From: Streptomyces sp. SLBN-31
Lineage (GTDB): Bacteria; Actinomycetota; Actinomycetes; Streptomycetales; Streptomycetaceae
Direction: 5' to 3'
NCBI RefSeq assembly: GCF_006715395.1
Contig: NZ_VFNC01000002.1
Location: 2,728,001 to 2,792,000, forward strand
DNA length: 64,000 bases
Part shown: piece after piece, positions 17,382-25,138 of the stretch
Position numbering within the stretch: position 1 is the stretch's first letter
Layout: each line of letters starts with the position of its first letter
Notes under the pieces: model-generated
Databases searched by the model: none
What the model saw: the letters and a program-made list of their open reading frames with translations, nothing else
What the model was told of the DNA's origin: nothing
Program-made: the position numbers and the translations under genes

Positions 17382-18377
17382 CTACGGCTGTTCCGTGCGC
17401 GGCGGCCAGGAGTCGCCCCAGTCGGCGTCGCGCGCGGCCCTGTACAGCTCGCCGTGCCGCTTGGTGACGGTCGTGCGGCTCAGCCGTTCCTCTGTCTCGC
17501 ACAGGTCGAGCAGGACCTGGCCCTTGCGGATCTGGGGGCGGCGCACGATCCGGGAGGGGGCGGGGGCGACGGGGAAGCGGGTGGCGGCGACGTAGCTGAA
17601 CTTCTCGTCCTCGTAGGCCAGCGATCCGCCCTTGATCCGGCGGTGCAGCGAGGAGCGGCTGACCCGGGCCGAGAAGTGGCACCAGTCCTGGCCGGGGACG
17701 ATCGGGCAGGCGGCGCTGTGCGGGCAGGGGGCGGCGACCCTGAACCCGGCGCCGATCAGCCGGTCGCGGGCCTCGATGACGCGGGCGTAGCCGGCGGGTG
17801 TGCCGGCCTCGACGATCACGACCGCCTGAGCAGCGGAGGCGGCGGCGTCGACGAGGGCGGCGCGGTCGGCCTCGGTCAGCTCGTTGAGGACGTAGGAGAC
17901 CGTGACGAGATCAGTGCTCTCGACGGTGAGCGCCGCTCCGATCCGAGAGCGCTGCCAACTGGCGTCCCGCAGGTCGGGGTTGGCCGCGGCGAGCTCCTTG
18001 CCGAGGGCGAGGGCGGGTTCGGCCCAGTCCAGGACGGTGACGCCGCGCCCGCCGGGCCAGACGTCGGTGACGGCCCAGGTGGCGGCACCGGTCCCACCGC
18101 CGACGTCCACATGACTGCCGGGCACCCAGTCGGGCACGGCCGCGGCGAACGCGCCGAGCGCCGACCGCACGGCCTCGAAGGTGGCCGGCATTCGGTAGGC
18201 GGCGTAGGCGGCGACGTCGGCCCGGTCGCGCAGGATGGGGGCGTCGGTGGGAGTGGCACCCCGGTAGTTGGCGATCAGCCTCTCGACAGCCTGGGCGGCC
18301 TGCTTGGGCGGTAGTCCGTCGAGCAGGGCGGCGAGGGTGCTGCGCAGGGTCTCGGCCGGGGATACGGGGGCGTTCAC
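17382..18377 (-). CDS. Rsm22-type small-ribosomal-subunit methyltransferase family protein
   Basis: A 331-residue SAM-dependent methyltransferase-like protein. The SAM-binding loop is HVDVGGGTGAATWA (about 88-101), followed by VTVLDWAEPAL and motif IV-like SYVLNELT. A Cys/His cluster (CPHSAACPI...DWCHFSARVSRSSLHR) matches the iron-sulfur or zinc site found in Rsm22 relatives of mitochondrial ribosome biogenesis. It probably works in ribosome assembly. The GTG start lies 6 bases after TAGAAT, indicating a leaderless message. It is downstream of, and separated by a hairpin repeat from, the serine hydrolase gene. Confidence 0.88.
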   Translation of the reverse strand: MNAPVSPAETLRSTLAALLDGLPPKQAAQAVERLIANYRGATPTDAPILRDRADVAAYAAYRMPATFEAVRSALGAFAAAVPDWVPGSHVDVGGGTGAATWAVTDVWPGGRGVTVLDWAEPALALGKELAAANPDLRDASWQRSRIGAALTVESTDLVTVSYVLNELTEADRAALVDAAASAAQAVVIVEAGTPAGYARVIEARDRLIGAGFRVAAPCPHSAACPIVPGQDWCHFSARVSRSSLHRRIKGGSLAYEDEKFSYVAATRFPVAPAPSRIVRRPQIRKGQVLLDLCETEERLSRTTVTKRHGELYRAARDADWGDSWPPRTEQP

Positions 18378-18383
18378 CGGGTG

Positions 18384-18389
18384 ATTCTA
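18384..18389 (-). promoter_or_regulatory. -10 box of leaderless promoter (Rsm22-like gene)
   Basis: TAGAAT on the minus strand, 6 bases before the GTG. It is the closest match to the TANNNT consensus among the leaderless sites here. Confidence 0.55.
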
Positions 18390-18420
18390 AGGCGTCCCGT
18401 CTTGACCCCGGTCAGGCCGT

Positions 18421-18490
18421 ATCAGCCCCTCCGGCGATTGAGGACGAGGCCCCTTCAGGGCCGACGGGGGTCTGGGGGCAGCGCCCCCAG
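18421..18490. repeat. Streptomyces intergenic repeat with terminator-like hairpin
   Basis: The segment CAGCCCCTCCGGCGATTGAG, a GGCCC/GGGCC mini-hairpin (18448-18462) and GGGGGTCTGGGGGC match, from memory, a repeat that is very common between Streptomyces genes. An 8-bp perfect stem, CTGGGGGC / GCCCCCAG with loop AGC, lies at 18472-18490 and could terminate transcription. Part of the repeat encodes the last residues of the serine hydrolase. Confidence 0.75.
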
Positions 18491-19609
18491 GACGGCCCGC
18501 GCCACCCGCGTCGCCGCAGCCGCCCGCGGCCCACTGTCAGCCCGCCGCCGCCTCGGATGCACCGCGTTCCCCAGCAGCACCACGAAAGTGTCCGTAGCGG
18601 GGTCCAGCACCAACGACGTCCCCGTGAACCCCGTGTGCCCCGCCGCCCCCCGCCCGGCCAACTCCCCCATGAACCAGGTCTGGTCCACGGCGAACCCCAG
18701 CCCGGGAGGGCTGAGCAGCAGCTCCACGAAGTCCGGGCCGAGGATGCGCGCGGGCCCGTACGACCCCCCGGCCAGCAGCGTCCGGCAGAAGACCGCCAGG
18801 TCCCGTCCGGTCGAGAACAGTCCGGCGTGTCCGGCGACCCCGCCGAGCGCCCAGGCGTTCTCGTCGTGGACGACGCCCCGCAGCATCCCCCGGTCCGCCT
18901 TGGCCCACGGCCGCCGCTGGTCCTCGGTCGCCGCCGCGCCGGGGCAGGGCCCGAAGCCGGTGGCGGTCATGCCGAGGGGGCGGGTGATGCCTTCGTGGAT
19001 CAGGACGTCCAGGGTCCGGCCGGTGATGCGCTCCAGGAGGTACTGCAGGAGCAGCATGTTGAGGTCGGAGTAGGTGTAGGTGCCGGGCACCCCGATGGGG
19101 GCCTCCGAGCGCAGCATCGCCATCCGTTCGGCGTCGTCGGCGCAGTCGTACAGGGGGAGTTCGGGTCGCAGTCCCGAGGTGTGCGTGAGCAGTTGCCGCA
19201 CGGTGATCCCGTGCCGGACCGCCGCCCGGAACTCCGGCAGGTAGGCGCCGACCCGGGCGTCGATGCCGAGGGTGCCGCGCTCGATCTGCTGCACGGCGGC
19301 GACGGACGTGAACAGCTTGGTGAGGGAGGCCAGGTCGAAGGGGGTACCGACGGTCATCGGCACCCGGTCCCGGGCGGGCAGCTCGATGCCGGAGTCGGTG
19401 TCGGGGTCGTAGGCGGAGTACCGCACGGCGAACCCCGCCGCCTCCTCGACGGCGATCACCGGTCCGCGCCCGGCGACGACCACGACCCCGGCGGCCCAGG
19501 GGCGCTCTCCGGTGGTGAGGTCGTGGGCCTCCCGCACGAGGAGGTGCAGCTCCCCGGGGTCGAGTCCGGCTCGTTCCGGGGTGTCGGCCCGCAGTCTCGG
19601 CGCGCTCAG
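18455..19609 (-). CDS. Serine hydrolase of the beta-lactamase/class C penicillin-binding fold
   Basis: A 384-residue enzyme with the active-site tetrad motifs SLTK (FDLASLTKLF), Y-S-D (TYSDLN) and HTG (AAGHTGFTG). It lacks a signal peptide, so it is probably a cytoplasmic esterase or peptidase-like member (Pfam Beta-lactamase). The start is problematic: homology-like sequence begins at LSAPRLRADTPERAG, where the codon is CTG at 19609. CTG overlaps the upstream TGA as CTGA and follows GGAGGGAG at good spacing. A GTG at 19654 is the conventional alternative and would overlap the upstream gene by 49 bases. The last residues (LGALPPDPRRP) come from the intergenic repeat. Confidence 0.85.
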   Translation of the reverse strand: MSAPRLRADTPERAGLDPGELHLLVREAHDLTTGERPWAAGVVVVAGRGPVIAVEEAAGFAVRYSAYDPDTDSGIELPARDRVPMTVGTPFDLASLTKLFTSVAAVQQIERGTLGIDARVGAYLPEFRAAVRHGITVRQLLTHTSGLRPELPLYDCADDAERMAMLRSEAPIGVPGTYTYSDLNMLLLQYLLERITGRTLDVLIHEGITRPLGMTATGFGPCPGAAATEDQRRPWAKADRGMLRGVVHDENAWALGGVAGHAGLFSTGRDLAVFCRTLLAGGSYGPARILGPDFVELLLSPPGLGFAVDQTWFMGELAGRGAAGHTGFTGTSLVLDPATDTFVVLLGNAVHPRRRRADSGPRAAAATRVARAVLGALPPDPRRP

Positions 19610-20904
19610 CTGTCCGCTCCCTCCGCCGCCGCACGTCTGTTCCAGGGACGGCACATTCCCATGAAGCAGGCCAGCGCCACCAGTGCGGCCACCAGTTGGA
19701 CGACGGCCATCGGGACGGCGGTGTGCTCGCCGGCGATGCCGACCAGCGGGGAGGCGACGGCACCGATGAGGAAGGAGGAGGTGCCGAGCAGCGCGGACGC
19801 TGACCCGGCGGCGTGCCTGGTGCGCATCAGGGCGAGCGCCTGGGCGTTGGGGAGGGTGACGCCCATGGCCGACATGAGGACGAAGAGCGCGGCGGCGACC
19901 GGCACGAGTCCGGTCTCGCCGAGGACGCCCGTCGACATCAGGAGCAGCGCGGTGGCGGCCGCGATGACGACCGCGAGGCCGATTCCGAGCACCTTCTCCA
20001 GGCTCACCCGCCCGACGAGCACCTTGCCGTTGATCTGGCCGGCCGCGACCAGCCCGACGGAGTTCAGGCCGAACAGCAGGCTGAAGGTCTGCGGGGAGGC
20101 GCCGTAGATCTCCTGGATCACGAACGGGGAGGCCGCTATGTAGGCGAAGAGCGCCGCGAAGGCGAAGCTCCCGGCCAGCATGAACCCGCTGAACGGCAGG
20201 TCGGCCAGCAGCCGTCGCATGGAGTGCAGCGCCTCGCCCACTCCCCCACCGTGCCGCTCCGCGGCCGGCAGGGTCTCGGGCAGCTTCGCCCACACCAGCG
20301 CGCCGAGCAGCAGCCCGACGACGGTGAGGACGACGAACACGCCCCGCCAGTCCGTCACCCGCAGGATCTGCCCGCCGATCAGCGGGGCCACGATCGGCGC
20401 GACCCCGGAGACCAGCATCAGGGTGGAGAAGAAGCGGGCCATCGCCACCCCGTCGTACAGGTCGCGTACGACGGCCCGCGCGATCACGATCCCGGCCGCG
20501 CCGGCCAGGCCCTGCGCCAGCCGGAAGGCGACCAGGGCCTCGACGGTCGGCACGAGGGCGCACAGGGCGGTGGCGACGACGTACACGGCGAGGCCGGTCA
20601 GCAGCGGCCGTCTGCGCCCCCACCGGTCGCTCATCGGGCCGACCACCATCTGACCGAGCGCCATGCCGAGCAGACAGGCGGTGAGGGTGAGCTGGACGGT
20701 GGCGGCTGGGGCGTGCAGGGAGCGGGTGACCTCGGGCAGGGAGGGGAGGTACATGTCCATCGCCAGCGGGGGCGTGGCGGTGAGCCCGCCCAGGACGAGG
20801 ACGACGAGGAGACCGGTGCGGCGCACCGCGGCACCGGCGGCCGGTTCCGTCTCCGGTCCGGCCGCCCGCTGTATGGGGGATGTCGGTACGCCCTGCTCGG
20901 GCAT
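19606..20904 (-). CDS. Bcr/CflA-family multidrug efflux MFS transporter
   Basis: A 432-residue polytopic exporter with 12 predicted helices. PPLAMDMYLPSLPEV at the start of TM1 is diagnostic of the Bcr/CflA subfamily, and VVGPMSDRWGRRRPLL is the MFS loop 2-3 signature. LAQGLAGAAGIVIARAVVRD is the antiporter-type TM5 motif region. The ATG at 20904 follows GGAAAGGGAGGGG. An earlier in-frame ATG at 20934 has no comparable site. The stop codon overlaps the start of the serine hydrolase gene, so the two are translationally coupled. Confidence 0.92.
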   Translation of the reverse strand: MPEQGVPTSPIQRAAGPETEPAAGAAVRRTGLLVVLVLGGLTATPPLAMDMYLPSLPEVTRSLHAPAATVQLTLTACLLGMALGQMVVGPMSDRWGRRRPLLTGLAVYVVATALCALVPTVEALVAFRLAQGLAGAAGIVIARAVVRDLYDGVAMARFFSTLMLVSGVAPIVAPLIGGQILRVTDWRGVFVVLTVVGLLLGALVWAKLPETLPAAERHGGGVGEALHSMRRLLADLPFSGFMLAGSFAFAALFAYIAASPFVIQEIYGASPQTFSLLFGLNSVGLVAAGQINGKVLVGRVSLEKVLGIGLAVVIAAATALLLMSTGVLGETGLVPVAAALFVLMSAMGVTLPNAQALALMRTRHAAGSASALLGTSSFLIGAVASPLVGIAGEHTAVPMAVVQLVAALVALACFMGMCRPWNRRAAAEGADS

Positions 20905-20986
20905 GTGCCCCTCCCTTTCCGAGTACTCCGGCACCTATGCTCTCAGCTCGTACACAGTGCCGGACGTCACTTGAGCGAGGGTGGGC

Positions 20987-22063
20987 ATGACCGCGGAAAG
21001 CGTGCGGTGGGGGATTCTGGCGACCGGCGGGATAGCCGCCGCGTTCACCGCGGACCTGGTGGACCTGCCGGACGCGGAGGTCGTCGCGGTGGCCTCGCGG
21101 TCCCAGGCGTCGGCGGAGGCGTTCGCGGAACGGTTCGGGATCGAGCGGGCGTACGGCGAGTGGGGCGCGCTCGCGGAGGACGCGGACATCGATGTCGTGT
21201 ACGTCGCCACCCCGCACTCGGCGCACCGGGCGGCCGCCGGCCTGTGCCTTGAGGCGGGGCGGAACGTGCTGTGCGAGAAGGCGTTCACGCTGAACGCGCG
21301 GGAGGCGGAGGAACTGGTCGCGCTGGCGCGGGGGCGCGGGAGCTTCCTGATGGAAGCGATGTGGATGTACTGCAATCCGCTGGTACGGCGGCTGAAGGCG
21401 CTGGTGGACGACGGGGCGGTCGGCGAGGTGCGCCATGTGCAGGCGGACTTCGGGCTGGCCGGGCACCTCCTGCCGGAGGCGAGGGATGGGGTACTGCCTC
21501 CCACGCACCGGCTGCGCGACCCGTCGCAGGGCGGCGGCTCGCTGCTGGATCTCGGGGTGTATCCGGTGTCGTTCGCGCACCTGCTGCTCGGGGAGCCGTC
21601 GGACGTCACGGCGAGAGCGGTGCTCTCCGAGGAGGGCGTCGATCTGCAGACCGGAGCACTGCTCTCCTGGGAGAGCGGCGCTCTCGCTTCGGTGCACTGC
21701 TCCATCGTCGGCGGTACGGCGACCTCGGCGTCGATCACCGGCTCGCAGGGCCGTATCGACATCCCGCACGGCTTCTTCTTCCCGGACCGCTTCGTGCTGC
21801 ACCGGGACGGCCGCGACCCCGAGGAGTTCGCCGCCGACCCGGCGGACGGCCCGCGCAACACCCTCCGGCACGAGGCCGCCGAGGTCATGCGGGCCCTGCG
21901 CGCCGGCGAGAGCGAGTCCCCCCTCGCCCCGCTCGACGGCACGCTAGCGGTGATGCGGACGCTGGACGCGATCCGGGACCGGATCGGCGTCCGCTACCCC
22001 GGCGAGGACCCGGCACCGGCAGGCGGCCCTCTCAGCCCGGTGCGGGCCGTCACACCGGCTTGA
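20987..22063 (+). CDS. Gfo/Idh/MocA-family NAD(P)-dependent oxidoreductase
   Basis: A 358-residue cytosolic dehydrogenase. The N-terminal Rossmann fold reads VRWGILATGGIAAAF, with YVATPHSAH and the catalytic-region CEKAF (the EKP-type motif, with the usual Pro replaced by Ala). A C-terminal alpha/beta lobe holds the GGGSLLDLGVYPVSFAHLLLG signature. Relatives act on sugars or inositols, or on trans-dihydrodiols. It is divergent from the Bcr/CflA exporter. The 3' end overlaps the remnant phoD reading frame by 14 bases, marking a deletion junction. Confidence 0.9.
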   Translation: MTAESVRWGILATGGIAAAFTADLVDLPDAEVVAVASRSQASAEAFAERFGIERAYGEWGALAEDADIDVVYVATPHSAHRAAAGLCLEAGRNVLCEKAFTLNAREAEELVALARGRGSFLMEAMWMYCNPLVRRLKALVDDGAVGEVRHVQADFGLAGHLLPEARDGVLPPTHRLRDPSQGGGSLLDLGVYPVSFAHLLLGEPSDVTARAVLSEEGVDLQTGALLSWESGALASVHCSIVGGTATSASITGSQGRIDIPHGFFFPDRFVLHRDGRDPEEFAADPADGPRNTLRHEAAEVMRALRAGESESPLAPLDGTLAVMRTLDAIRDRIGVRYPGEDPAPAGGPLSPVRAVTPA

Positions 22064-22599
22064 GCCCCGGGCTGCCCGCCTCCGTCACGAAGGAGGCTGC
22101 GGTGACGGCGGCGGTGCGGGTGCGGCCGGTCCCGCCGAGCCAGGTGCCGGTGCGGAAGCGGTAGTAGTAGACGCGGTCGGGGTCCAGGCCGTCGACCTCG
22201 ACGTGGACGGTGTGGTTGAACTCGGGGTGCGCGATGGCGGTGGTGCCCTTGGCCACGGGCAGGACGAAGTTCTCGTCCTGGGACATCTCCCGGTCGACGT
22301 CGACGGGTTGGGCGGGCAGTCCGCCGTCGGCCTGGCAGGGGCCGGCGCGAGCCGGTCCACAGCACCACCGAGGTGGGCAGCGGGTGGCCGGAGGCGACGC
22401 CCGGGGTGAAGGGGTCGCTGTCGATGCGGGCCGCGTCCAGGGTCGCGGCGGCCGCGGTGTCGTTGGCGGGCAGGTCGCCGGCGAAGGCGAGCGCTGCGGC
22501 GGCCGCGGTCAGGGTCAGAAAACGGCGGCGCCCGAGCCGCCGGGCGGCGGCGCGCAACTCCGGTGTGTGCCACCGCGAACGGCGTGTGGTCATGATCAT
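22050..22599 (-). pseudogene. phoD: phoD (alkaline phosphatase D) remnant, frameshifted and truncated
   Basis: A Tat signal ([21 protein letters not shown]) and [21 protein letters not shown] match the N-terminus of PhoD. The frame is then lost. RLAPAP follows in a second frame (one base missing), and the homologous sequence resumes in a third frame at [17 protein letters not shown] and ends at SFVTEAGSPGLKPV. Only about 180 residues of the usual 500-plus remain, and the metallophosphatase catalytic domain is absent. A good ribosome-binding site (GGGAGGA) still precedes the ATG at 22599. The distal end overlaps the end of the Gfo/Idh gene. Confidence 0.82.
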
Positions 22600-22715
22600 C
22601 CAGTCCTCCCGTCACAGGTGAGGGAGCGGCCCCGGGAGACCGTGGCCGACCCACCTTGTCGGGTGCACAACACCCGGATGACGGACGAGCCCGTCCCGTA
22701 TGCCGGACTCTCGCC

Positions 22716-22721
22716 TACGCT
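22716..22721 (+). promoter_or_regulatory. -10 box of leaderless SDR promoter
   Basis: TACGCT ends 7 bases before the ATG at 22729; no ribosome-binding site lies between. Confidence 0.5.
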
Positions 22722-22728
22722 GCCGGGC

Positions 22729-23487
22729 ATGACCGACAGGGAAACGAGGACCGCGGTGGTGACCGGCGCCGGGTCGGGGATCGGACGGGCGGTCGCGGTG
22801 GAGCTGCTGCGGGCGGGCTGGTCCGTGGCGTTGGCGGGACGGCGGCCGGAGACGCTGGCGGGGACGGCGGAGCTGGTGCCCGGGGGCGCCTGTGCCGCCG
22901 TACGCACGGACGTCTCGCGACCGGAGGACGTCGCCGCGCTCTTCGCGGCCGCCGTGGAGCGGTTCGGGCGGGTGGATCTGCTGTTCAACAACGCGGGGAC
23001 GTTCGGGCCGGGCGGGATGCCGGTGGAGGAGCTGTCGTACGACGCGTGGCGGCACGTGGTGGACACCAACCTCAACGGGGCGTTCCTGTGCGCGCAGGCG
23101 GCGTTCCGGCAGATGAAGGAGCAGCGGCCGCAGGGCGGACGGATCATCAACAACGGGTCCATCTCCGCGCACACGCCCCGGCCGCTGTCGGTGGCCTATA
23201 CCGCGACCAAGCACGCCCTGACCGGGCTGACCAAGTCGCTGTCCCTGGACGGGCGGCCGTACCGGATCGCCGTCGGGCAGATCGACATCGGCAACGCGGC
23301 CACCGACATGACGCAGCGGATGCAGGCGGGGGTGTTGCAGGCGAACGGCTCCGTGGCGCCCGAGCCGGTGATGGACGTCGCCGATGTGGCGCGCACGGTG
23401 CGGCACATGGCGGAGCTGCCGCTGGAGGCGAATGTGCAGTTCGCGACTGTGTTGGCGACCACGATGCCGTACATCGGGCGCGGCTGA
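22729..23487 (+). CDS. Short-chain dehydrogenase/reductase (SDR)
   Basis: A 252-residue classical SDR. It has the cofactor motif TGAGSGIG, an Arg-rich second-strand end (AGRRPET) suggesting NADP preference, NNAG, the catalytic Ser (NNGSISAH), and Y-x-x-x-K (YTATKHA). The ATG at 22729 is chosen over upstream in-frame starts because homology begins at [11 protein letters not shown] and a -10 box lies directly before it. The substrate cannot be inferred from the neighbourhood. Confidence 0.92.
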   Translation: MTDRETRTAVVTGAGSGIGRAVAVELLRAGWSVALAGRRPETLAGTAELVPGGACAAVRTDVSRPEDVAALFAAAVERFGRVDLLFNNAGTFGPGGMPVEELSYDAWRHVVDTNLNGAFLCAQAAFRQMKEQRPQGGRIINNGSISAHTPRPLSVAYTATKHALTGLTKSLSLDGRPYRIAVGQIDIGNAATDMTQRMQAGVLQANGSVAPEPVMDVADVARTVRHMAELPLEANVQFATVLATTMPYIGRG

Positions 23488-23768
23488 GCGCGTTCCTGGG
23501 TCGCCGAGAAACCGTCAACTCGTCAACTTGCACAAACGGAATTGAAGCGTCCGGACCATTGCGGCCGGTCGTGGATCTATGCTCAAATCTCCTACACAAG
23601 AGCTTCACACTTGGAGCAGTGAGGTTCCGTAGGCCCGGGCTGCTCGCACGTCCCGCAAGGCCAAACCGAGGGGGGAGGCGGCAGTCGTTCCGCCGCATCG
23701 GGTGGGGGTGGATCCCGCGTTCTACCGCGGGATACGCACCGGTGCGCGGAACGGCTGCCGCACGCACC
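23488..23768. other. 281-bp intergenic region, no gene
   Basis: No credible coding sequence. It contains a lower-GC stretch around 23510-23620 with a TATGCT hexamer at 23578 but no clear -35 at good spacing, and a GC-rich inverted repeat CCGCG/CGCGG near 23715-23730. That repeat could act as a bidirectional terminator between the SDR gene and the convergent carboxypeptidase gene. Confidence 0.4.
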
Positions 23769-24905
23769 TCAACCGGCGTGCCCGCCCTCGTCCTTGCGCC
23801 TCCTGCGCAGCGCCCACACCCCGCCCGCCAGCAGCGCGACCGTGCCGCCCGCGCCCTCCAGCAGCCGCCACCCCGAGGGGGAGCCGGCGCCCGCGCCGGG
23901 AGCACCGGCCGCCGCCTGCACCGTCTTGTGACTCGGCGTCGCCCGCACCCCGCCCTCGCTCAGCGGCTCGACCAGTGTCCCCACCGCTTCCGCCGAACTG
24001 GCCTTCTTGAAGCCCCAGTCCAGCAGGGCGGCCGTCTCCTCGTAGACCGCGTTGTAGCCGCTGGTGGGGTGCATCACCGTCACCAGCAGGGTCCGTCCGT
24101 CGCGGGTCGCGGCGCCGGTGAAGGTGTTGCCGGCGTGGCTGGTGTAGCCGTTCTTGACGCCGATCAGTCCGTCGTACGTCTTCACACCCCACGCGCCCGT
24201 CAGCAGGCGGTCGGTGTTCTGGATCTGGAAGGTCTTCTTGCCCCCGGCCGGGAAGTCCGCGGTCCTGGTGTGGCAGTAGGCGCGGAAGTCGGCGTCCTTC
24301 AGGCCGTGCCGGGCGAAGAGGGTGAGATCGTAGGCGGAGGAGAGCTGGCCCTTGTGGTCGAAGCCGTCGGGGCTGACGACATGGGTGTCGAGGGCCTGCA
24401 GGTCCTCGGCCCTGGCCTGCATCTCGGCGACCGTCTTCGCGATGCCGCCGTTCATGTGGGAGAGCACGTGCACGGCGTCGTTGCCGGAGCGCAGGAAGAC
24501 GCCCTGCCACAACTGCTCGACGGTGTAGGTGATCCCGGGCTTGATGCCCACCAGGCTGGATCCGGACGGGACGTCGGCGAGGTCCGCGTCGGTCACCTTG
24601 TAGCGCTCGCTCCGGTCGAACTTCTTCAGGACCGTGTCGGCGAACAGCATCTTCAGCGTGGAGGCGGGGGCGAGCCGCTTGTGCGCGTTGCAGGAGGCGA
24701 GGACCTCTCCGGTGTCGCCGTCGGCCACGAGCCAGGCGGCGGCGGTGAGCTTCTTCGGCAGCCCGGTGCCCTGGACGCCGGGACGGGCCAGACGCGCCCC
24801 GCCGACGACGGTCGCGGCGTGCGCGGGGGTCACCGCGGCAAGCGGCGACGCAGCGGCGGCCAAGCCGAGAACGGCACGCCGGGAGAGCGGAGAGGAACCA
24901 TGCAT
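23769..24905 (-). CDS. D-alanyl-D-alanine carboxypeptidase, peptidase S11 family
   Basis: A 378-residue cell-envelope enzyme that trims D-Ala from peptidoglycan pentapeptides. A twin-Arg-like signal (SRRAVLGLAAAAS...AHA) is followed by the S-x-x-K motif ASTLK and the SGN motif in FLRSGNDAV. The third motif reads VKNGYTSHAGN, i.e. KNG in place of the usual KTG. A C-terminal hydrophobic segment followed by RRRRKDE anchors it in the membrane. The ATG at 24905 is favoured by signal-peptide length; ATG 24923 is an in-frame alternative. Confidence 0.88.
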   Translation of the reverse strand: MHGSSPLSRRAVLGLAAAASPLAAVTPAHAATVVGGARLARPGVQGTGLPKKLTAAAWLVADGDTGEVLASCNAHKRLAPASTLKMLFADTVLKKFDRSERYKVTDADLADVPSGSSLVGIKPGITYTVEQLWQGVFLRSGNDAVHVLSHMNGGIAKTVAEMQARAEDLQALDTHVVSPDGFDHKGQLSSAYDLTLFARHGLKDADFRAYCHTRTADFPAGGKKTFQIQNTDRLLTGAWGVKTYDGLIGVKNGYTSHAGNTFTGAATRDGRTLLVTVMHPTSGYNAVYEETAALLDWGFKKASSAEAVGTLVEPLSEGGVRATPSHKTVQAAAGAPGAGAGSPSGWRLLEGAGGTVALLAGGVWALRRRRKDEGGHAG

Positions 24906-25138
24906 CCCGGGACCGTACTGCATCCTTCTGGGGGACGATCCCCGGCCCCCCGGGCCACTCAACTGGGGTTTCCTGGCAGTAGCCCCTCTCCTGCGTAGGA
25001 ATTGGCTGTCTTACGAAAATTTGAAGGCATACCCCGTTTTCTCAGCTGTGACACACCCTTTACTCAGTCCGACTCAAAGGTTTCTCCCTAGCTTGTGGCA
25101 GCGCCCACAGCGGGCGCCAAGAACCTTCGAGGAACGGG

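Noticed and set aside
19655..21871. Upstream half of the long minus-strand frame that contains the serine hydrolase
   Set aside because: This part is antisense to, or out of frame with, the Bcr/CflA and Gfo/Idh genes; only the portion from 19609 downstream has hydrolase motifs.
22656..24998. 780-residue plus-strand frame across the SDR and carboxypeptidase region
   Set aside because: Out of frame with the SDR and antisense to the carboxypeptidase; composition is a shadow of those genes.
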